Source: Ructibacterium sp965146665
Lineage (GTDB): Bacteria > Bacillota > Clostridia > Monoglobales > Monoglobaceae
Length of the DNA: 64,000 nucleotides
Assembly (NCBI GenBank): GCA_965146665.1
Contig: CBCTHE010000009.1
Coordinates: 84,765-148,764 of the forward strand
Direction of reading: 5' to 3'
Shown: positions 60,931-64,000 of the stretch, in pieces
How the letters are laid out: every line of letters begins with the position of its first letter
Position numbering within the stretch: position 1 is the first letter of the stretch
Translations under genes and position numbers: made by a program
The notes under the pieces: model-generated
Seen by the model: the letters and a program-made list of their open reading frames with translations, nothing else
Databases searched by the model: none
Told to the model about the DNA's origin: nothing

Positions 60931-62223
60931 CTATTTCAGCTTGAGCTTTACAACTGTGTCGATGGCGTCCGGCAGACGCACCTGACCCAGGTTTACAAAC
61001 AGATCATTGGGAAACTTCGCCGAATTCCATGGCCGCTCCAGAGAAAGCTCCGCGCCGTCTGCCTCCATTCTGGCATAGGCCACCTTGTCCGCCAGCCCCT
61101 CCAGCACCAGCATATTGGTAAACACATCATAGACATGCGCATAGAGAAAATCCCCCTTCCGGGTATAGCATCCCCATGCCGGTCTGGGCAGCCCCGCCGG
61201 GCCGCACCCGTAGATGCTCTCCCCATTTTCGCGCATCCACGCGCCGATCTCCTCCAGGATCTGCACCGACTCCTTTGGGATCTCCCCCTTGGCTGTGGGT
61301 CCAACGTTGAGCAGGAGATTCCCCCCCTTTGAAACACAGTCGGTCAGCATCCGAATCACGGTCTTCGCGGGTTTATAATTGTGGTCAAACACCGCATAGC
61401 CCCAATGGTCGTTGAGTGTCATGCAGGCCTCCCATGTGACGGGATTTCCCTTGCCGTCCCGCACACCGTCCAGCGGAATAATCTGCTCAGGGGACTGGAA
61501 ATCGCCCGCATAGGCAGGGAGCTGCTCCGCCTTCAGCGCGTCGTGCACCGAGGCATCCCCGGACAGGCGGTCGTTGATAATGATTTCGGGCTGGAGGCTG
61601 CGGATCATCTGCACCAGCTCCGTACCCCTCCACGCCTCGCCGTACAGCTCCTGATAGGAAAAATCAAACCAGAGAAGGTCGATCTTTCCGTAATTCGTCA
61701 TGAGCTCCCGCACCTGGTTGTGCAGATACGTCACATAGTTGGAAAAGTTCCTGTTCTCATTCCCATATGCCGGGTTTTCGCGCATGGGATGCTGCCGGTC
61801 GCCATAATGCGGATAATCCGGGTGATGCCAGTCCAGCAGGGAGTAATAAAATCCCACCTTGATTCCCTCCGCGCGGAACGCGTCCACATACTCCCGCACC
61901 AGATCCCGGCCTGCTTTGGTATTGGTGGCCTTGTAGTCCGTATACGCCGAGTCAAACAGGCAGAAGCCGTCATGGTGCTTGGTGGTCAGCACCGCGTATT
62001 TCATGCCCGCCTGCCTGGCCAGCTTCGCCCATTTTTTCGGATCATAGCAGACCGGATCAAATTCCTCAAAATACTGCTCATAGTCCTCAACCGAAATCCT
62101 TTCTGTAGAGCGCACCCATTCGCCCCGTGCGGGAATGGCATACAGTCCCCAGTGAATAAACATTCCGAACCGATCCTCACGCATCCATCGGGTCCGGTTC
62201 CATCTGACTTCATGATCTGTCAT
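60931..62223 (-). CDS. GH29 alpha-L-fucosidase
   Basis: About 430 aa, cytoplasmic, starting MTDHEVRWNRTRWMREDRFG with AAAGGAGGAA before the ATG (an in-frame extension of 20 codons lacks a site). GH29 landmarks are RFGMFIHWGLYAIPARGEWV (about 18-37), AVLTTKHHDGFCLFDSAYTD (about 76-95), and the nucleophile Asp in KIDLLWFDFSYQELYGEAWR (about 180-199). KGGNLLLNVGPTAKGEIP lies near 285. It hydrolyses terminal alpha-fucose; linkage preference is not readable. It is divergent from an AraC regulator, which probably controls it. Confidence 0.94.
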   Translation of the reverse strand: MTDHEVRWNRTRWMREDRFGMFIHWGLYAIPARGEWVRSTERISVEDYEQYFEEFDPVCYDPKKWAKLARQAGMKYAVLTTKHHDGFCLFDSAYTDYKATNTKAGRDLVREYVDAFRAEGIKVGFYYSLLDWHHPDYPHYGDRQHPMRENPAYGNENRNFSNYVTYLHNQVRELMTNYGKIDLLWFDFSYQELYGEAWRGTELVQMIRSLQPEIIINDRLSGDASVHDALKAEQLPAYAGDFQSPEQIIPLDGVRDGKGNPVTWEACMTLNDHWGYAVFDHNYKPAKTVIRMLTDCVSKGGNLLLNVGPTAKGEIPKESVQILEEIGAWMRENGESIYGCGPAGLPRPAWGCYTRKGDFLYAHVYDVFTNMLVLEGLADKVAYARMEADGAELSLERPWNSAKFPNDLFVNLGQVRLPDAIDTVVKLKLK

Positions 62224-62285
62224 TGCAGTTTCCTCCTTTAATGCTTTGGGCCTGCGCCCTGCATAATTTATTCTGCTTGACAAAT

Positions 62286-62314
62286 ATCATAGCCGTAGTA
62301 TACTATTTTGAAAA
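62286..62314 (-). promoter_or_regulatory. Candidate promoter of the GH29 gene
   Basis: Minus strand TTTTCA (62309-62314), 17 bases, TATGAT (62286-62291). It lies in the 155-base divergent region shared with the AraC regulator. Confidence 0.5.
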
Positions 62315-62378
62315 GGGAAAAAATTATCCTCTATGAGGAAAAAACTAACCTGATAAGATCTGAGAAGGGGGGATTCAG

Positions 62379-63197
62379 ATGCCCGGACTTTCACCGGCCG
62401 ATCTGTTTCTGGACTATTATTACGGCAATCGCACCGCCTGCGACGCAGCCTGGCAGGCCCGCCGCGTTAAATGCTCCTACAGCAAATTCTATTTTATCCA
62501 AAGCGGACACTGCCGCATCCTGGCCGGCGGCCAGAGCTTCGACGCCCAGCCGGGGGACCTCTTTCTGATTCCCGCCGGAACGGAGCACTCCTATTTTCAC
62601 GAGGATGCCCGGTTCGTGACAAAATACTGGTTCCACTTCCAGTTAACCTGCGGCGGAAAGGAATTCCTGTCCGGGCTTTCCATGCCGTTTTGCGTCCGTC
62701 CCAAAGACGCCGGGGCCGCGGCGGAGCGGTTCCGTTCCATTCTGGAGCTGTCGGTTCAAACCGATCTGGCGGCTCAGCTCCGGCTCAAGGCTGAAATTCT
62801 TGAAATGACAGCGCTTTATATGGAGCTCGCCGGATGCAGGAATGAAGGCATCTTCAGCGAAAGCACAATGTTGGAAAGACTGCGGCAGTATATTGAGTCC
62901 AACCTCTCCCGGCCTCTGACACTGCAGGATCTGGCCCAGTTCGCCCACCTGCACCCCAACTACCTCATCCGATTTTTCAAAAAGCACATGGGGGTTCCGC
63001 CCATGCGCTATGTGATGCAGGCCAAACTGGAAAAGGCGGTTTCCCTGCTGGAAAACACAGACATCCCGGTCACAGAGCTGGCGGATCTTCTGGGCTTTTC
63101 GGATATCAACCATTTTTACAAGCGCTTCCGCGCCTATACGGGAAAGTCCCCGACCGAATTCCGGGACTCCTTCCGGCAGGCAAAGTCAACCGAATAA
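62379..63197 (+). CDS. AraC-family regulator with cupin sensor domain
   Basis: A 272-aa regulator. The N-terminal AraC-type cupin (about 1-150; FIQSGHCRILAGGQSFDAQP, LFLIPAGTEHSYFHE) binds a ligand, and the C-terminal domain carries two helix-turn-helix motifs (about 170-268; LTLQDLAQFAHLHPNYLIRF and VTELADLLGFSDINHFYKRF). GGGGGG precedes the ATG. It is divergent from the GH29 gene, so a local activator responding to fucose or a fucosylated sugar is the simplest reading (inference). Confidence 0.9.
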   Translation: MPGLSPADLFLDYYYGNRTACDAAWQARRVKCSYSKFYFIQSGHCRILAGGQSFDAQPGDLFLIPAGTEHSYFHEDARFVTKYWFHFQLTCGGKEFLSGLSMPFCVRPKDAGAAAERFRSILELSVQTDLAAQLRLKAEILEMTALYMELAGCRNEGIFSESTMLERLRQYIESNLSRPLTLQDLAQFAHLHPNYLIRFFKKHMGVPPMRYVMQAKLEKAVSLLENTDIPVTELADLLGFSDINHFYKRFRAYTGKSPTEFRDSFRQAKSTE

Positions 63198-63199
63198 AA

Positions 63200-63222
63200 A
63201 AGCACTCCATGAGAGAGTGCTT
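63200..63222. terminator. Hairpin terminator at the end of the AraC gene
   Basis: AAGCACTC and GAGTGCTT pair with a seven-base loop immediately after the AraC stop. A T-run follows only on the minus strand, so it blocks leftward transcription from the right-hand region best, while giving the AraC message a stable end. Confidence 0.6.
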
Positions 63223-63240
63223 ACAAATGCGTAACATATA

Positions 63241-63269
63241 TTGATTTATTATGTCAATTCATGTATAAT
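63241..63269 (+). promoter_or_regulatory. Promoter of the right-edge structured transcript
   Basis: TTGATT (63241-63246), 17 bases, TATAAT (63264-63269). It would start an RNA near 63276 that leads toward the small toxin-like frame. Confidence 0.65.
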
Positions 63270-63304
63270 ATTGACAGCAGATAAAGGAAATTGGAGAGCG
63301 GTTT

Positions 63305-63349
63305 CGTCGCGTCAAAGTACGCGGCGTTTCTTTTTGCTATACGCAAAAA
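63305..63349 (+). promoter_or_regulatory. Terminator/anti-terminator-like leader structure
   Basis: An 8-bp stem (63305-63312 with 63319-63326, one G-U pair) is followed by TTTCTTTTT, a good intrinsic terminator. The T-run itself can instead pair downstream: TTTTTGC (63331-63337) with GCAAAAA (63343-63349). Most transcripts from the promoter at 63241 would stop here unless read-through occurs. Confidence 0.5.
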
Positions 63350-63378
63350 TTACACTTGCTCCCTTGCCGCTCCTCTTT

Positions 63379-63404
63379 CCCGAAAAACGCAATCGTTTTT
63401 CGGG
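63379..63404. repeat. Perfect 11-bp inverted repeat
   Basis: CCCGAAAAACG (63379-63389) and its complement (63394-63404) flank CAAT. No T-run follows. A second hairpin (TTTTGGC and GCCAAAA, 63433-63453) lies between it and the toxin-like frame. Both would fold in the toxin message leader. Confidence 0.6.
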
Positions 63405-63490
63405 AGGAAGGAACAACGGCGAAGCGTGGGAGTTTTGGCGCAGTAGGCCAAAATGACCGGAGCGAAGCACGCTGCGACGTGGTGGAGCTT

Positions 63491-63562
63491 ATGGGAAAAT
63501 TACTTAAAGTAATTGTCTCAATCGTAATATTCTTTGCGATTGTGTCCATAAATGCAAGATAG
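63491..63562 (+). CDS. Small hydrophobic type I toxin-like peptide
   Basis: A 23-aa peptide beginning MGKLLKVIVSIVIFFAIVS and ending in three polar or basic residues: a basic start, one membrane-spanning hydrophobic stretch and a short tail, as in type I toxins of Gram-positive bacteria (TxpA, Fst and holin-like toxins). GGTGGAG precedes the ATG. The stop codon lies inside an imperfect hairpin and an opposing strong promoter lies 90 bases downstream, the arrangement of an mRNA with an antisense antitoxin RNA overlapping its 3-prime end. Toxicity is inferred from this layout only. Confidence 0.55.
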   Translation: MGKLLKVIVSIVIFFAIVSINAR

Positions 63563-63642
63563 CCGCCCCCTGCCAAGGAAAAGGCGACTATCCTGTATAG
63601 TTAAATTTCATTGGCTAACCGTTTAACGGTTCACCTTTATCT
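63558..63642 (-). ncRNA. Probable antisense RNA antitoxin
   Basis: Predicted from a strong minus-strand promoter at 63649-63676. The RNA would start near 63642, contain a palindrome (AACCGTT-T-AACGGTT, 63617-63631) and end at a 10-bp hairpin with one mismatch (63558-63567 with 63583-63592) followed by TTGCATTT. It is complementary to the end of the toxin-like frame and its trailing region. Boundaries are estimates. Confidence 0.5.
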
Positions 63643-63648
63643 GTTTTT

Positions 63649-63676
63649 ATTATATCATTATTTTCTATTTTGTCAA
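63649..63676 (-). promoter_or_regulatory. Strong promoter of the antisense RNA
   Basis: Minus strand TTGACA (63671-63676), 16 bases, TATAAT (63649-63654): perfect boxes, stronger than the promoter on the toxin side, as expected for an antitoxin RNA. Confidence 0.75.
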
Positions 63677-63806
63677 TCCCTGATTCACTGTTTTATTGCA
63701 CACCCACGTCTCATCAAAACGTCGTGTACCACGCTCCGCTTTGCGGGAGCCCTTCGTTATTCGCAAATGTAGTGGATTTATCCGCCAAACCAGCAAAAAA
63801 ACAGGC

Positions 63807-63837
63807 GCAAAATGCCCTTGACATACGGGCATTTTGC
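63807..63837. repeat. 11-bp inverted repeat
   Basis: GCAAAATGCCC (63807-63817) and GGGCATTTTGC (63827-63837) around TTGACATAC. It is the first of three perfect inverted repeats in the right-edge array. Confidence 0.7.
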
Positions 63838-63857
63838 AAGAGGTCGCAGCCGTTAAG

Positions 63858-63878
63858 AAAAGTGCCAGTGGCACTTTT
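63858..63878. repeat. 10-bp inverted repeat with one-base spacer
   Basis: AAAAGTGCCA (63858-63867) and TGGCACTTTT (63869-63878) separated by a single G. The T-run at the right arm makes it look like a terminator on the plus strand, or a protein-binding palindrome. Confidence 0.7.
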
Positions 63879-63946
63879 TAGGCTCGAAATGAGGTGCGGC
63901 AGCACCGGCTTCTTAAAAAAAAACGGAGTTTTCTTTCCTAAATCAG

Positions 63947-63969
63947 TCAAAGGGGGTGTCCCCCTTTGA
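63947..63969. repeat. 10-bp inverted repeat (possible oriT-type hairpin)
   Basis: TCAAAGGGGG (63947-63956) and CCCCCTTTGA (63960-63969) around TGT. Stable hairpins of this kind adjoin nick sites in mobilisable elements, but no nick-site consensus was confirmed. Confidence 0.6.
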
Positions 63970-64000
63970 TGGCTTTTGGCTTCTTTTCTCCATAGAAAAG

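Larger units (their letters stand above)
63677..64000. other. Non-coding, hairpin-rich right edge
   Basis: About 320 bases without a convincing gene. Open frames here are short, composition-odd and lack ribosome sites. The stretch carries three perfect inverted repeats listed separately and a run of nine A at 63915-63923. By eye it resembles DNA flanking mobilisation genes of integrative elements in gut Firmicutes, but no relaxase or integrase is inside the window. Confidence 0.4.

Noticed and set aside
63356..63562. 68-codon frame that includes the toxin-like peptide
   Set aside because: The upstream part crosses the 63379-63404 hairpin; only the last 23 codons, from an ATG with a ribosome site, look like a real peptide.
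63665..63950. Two overlapping minus-strand frames at the right edge
   Set aside because: They cross two perfect inverted repeats and have no ribosome site; the region is better read as non-coding.
1..64000. CRISPR array, rRNA or tRNA genes
   Set aside because: No regularly spaced direct repeats and no tRNA or rRNA signature were seen by eye on either strand; a tRNAscan or CRISPR-finder run would settle it.

Overview
The window reads as chromosomal DNA of a G+C-rich, Gram-positive anaerobe of the class Clostridia, probably a gut-type Oscillospirales/Christensenellales-like organism (inference). The main evidence is a conserved housekeeping block hprK - PHP - murB - rapZ - yvcK - whiA with dnaE nearby. 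Four-cysteine ribosomal protein L28, a 2-hydroxyacyl-CoA-dehydratase-type activase, several S-layer-homology (SLH) proteins, Gram-positive signal peptides and AGGAGG-type ribosome binding sites agree with this. Most genes lie on the minus strand.

Layout. 0-0.8 kb: the N-terminus of a GH32 sucrose/fructan hydrolase cut by the left edge, and a GrpB-family protein. 0.9-3.6 kb: a plus-strand cell-wall recycling operon (murQ etherase, MurK-like kinase, RpiR/MurR-like regulator) with a clear promoter and terminator. 3.7-8.7 kb: a giant fused CoA-dehydratase activase and a MarR regulator. 8.9-31.1 kb: one long minus-strand, Gram-positive polysaccharide-utilisation-like locus. In transcription order it holds a GH43-like glycosidase, a lipoprotein binding protein, two LplB/LplC-type permeases, two SLH surface proteins, a heparinase-II/III-like lyase with CBM32, a lectin-like secreted protein, a giant secreted acetylesterase, a GH105 unsaturated glucuronyl/galacturonyl hydrolase and a YtdP-like membrane AraC regulator. 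Together they look like capture, deacetylation, lyase cleavage, import and intracellular trimming of an acetylated uronate-containing glycan.

31.2-36.4 kb: a LysM-CAP protein, a TIGR04076 protein, two methyltransferases, small membrane proteins, birA and a Nudix hydrolase. 36.5-47.5 kb: dnaE, an MFS efflux-type gene with a structured attenuator-like leader, and the whiA-to-hprK block. 47.5-51.5 kb: rpmB, an A+T-richer DUF3795 gene, a CmpB-type membrane protein, an iron alcohol dehydrogenase and an orphan 90-aa protein with its own strong promoter and terminator. 51.5-63.2 kb: GH78, then an operon of three exported proteins (RCC1/SLH protein, M6 metalloprotease with leucine-rich repeats, and a pre-peptidase/cohesin-like protein), then GH29 fucosidase divergent from an AraC regulator. 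63.2-64.0 kb: A+T-rich, hairpin-filled non-coding DNA with a probable type I toxin-antitoxin locus. Its arrangement suggests the edge of a mobile element.

The items most worth following are the attenuator-like leader of the MFS gene, the type I toxin-antitoxin/hairpin array at the right edge, the operon of giant lectin-module enzymes with two unassigned SLH proteins, and the M6 protease operon. Start sites were moved from the longest open frame wherever a Shine-Dalgarno sequence supports an internal start. All family assignments come from reading motifs by eye, not from database searches.
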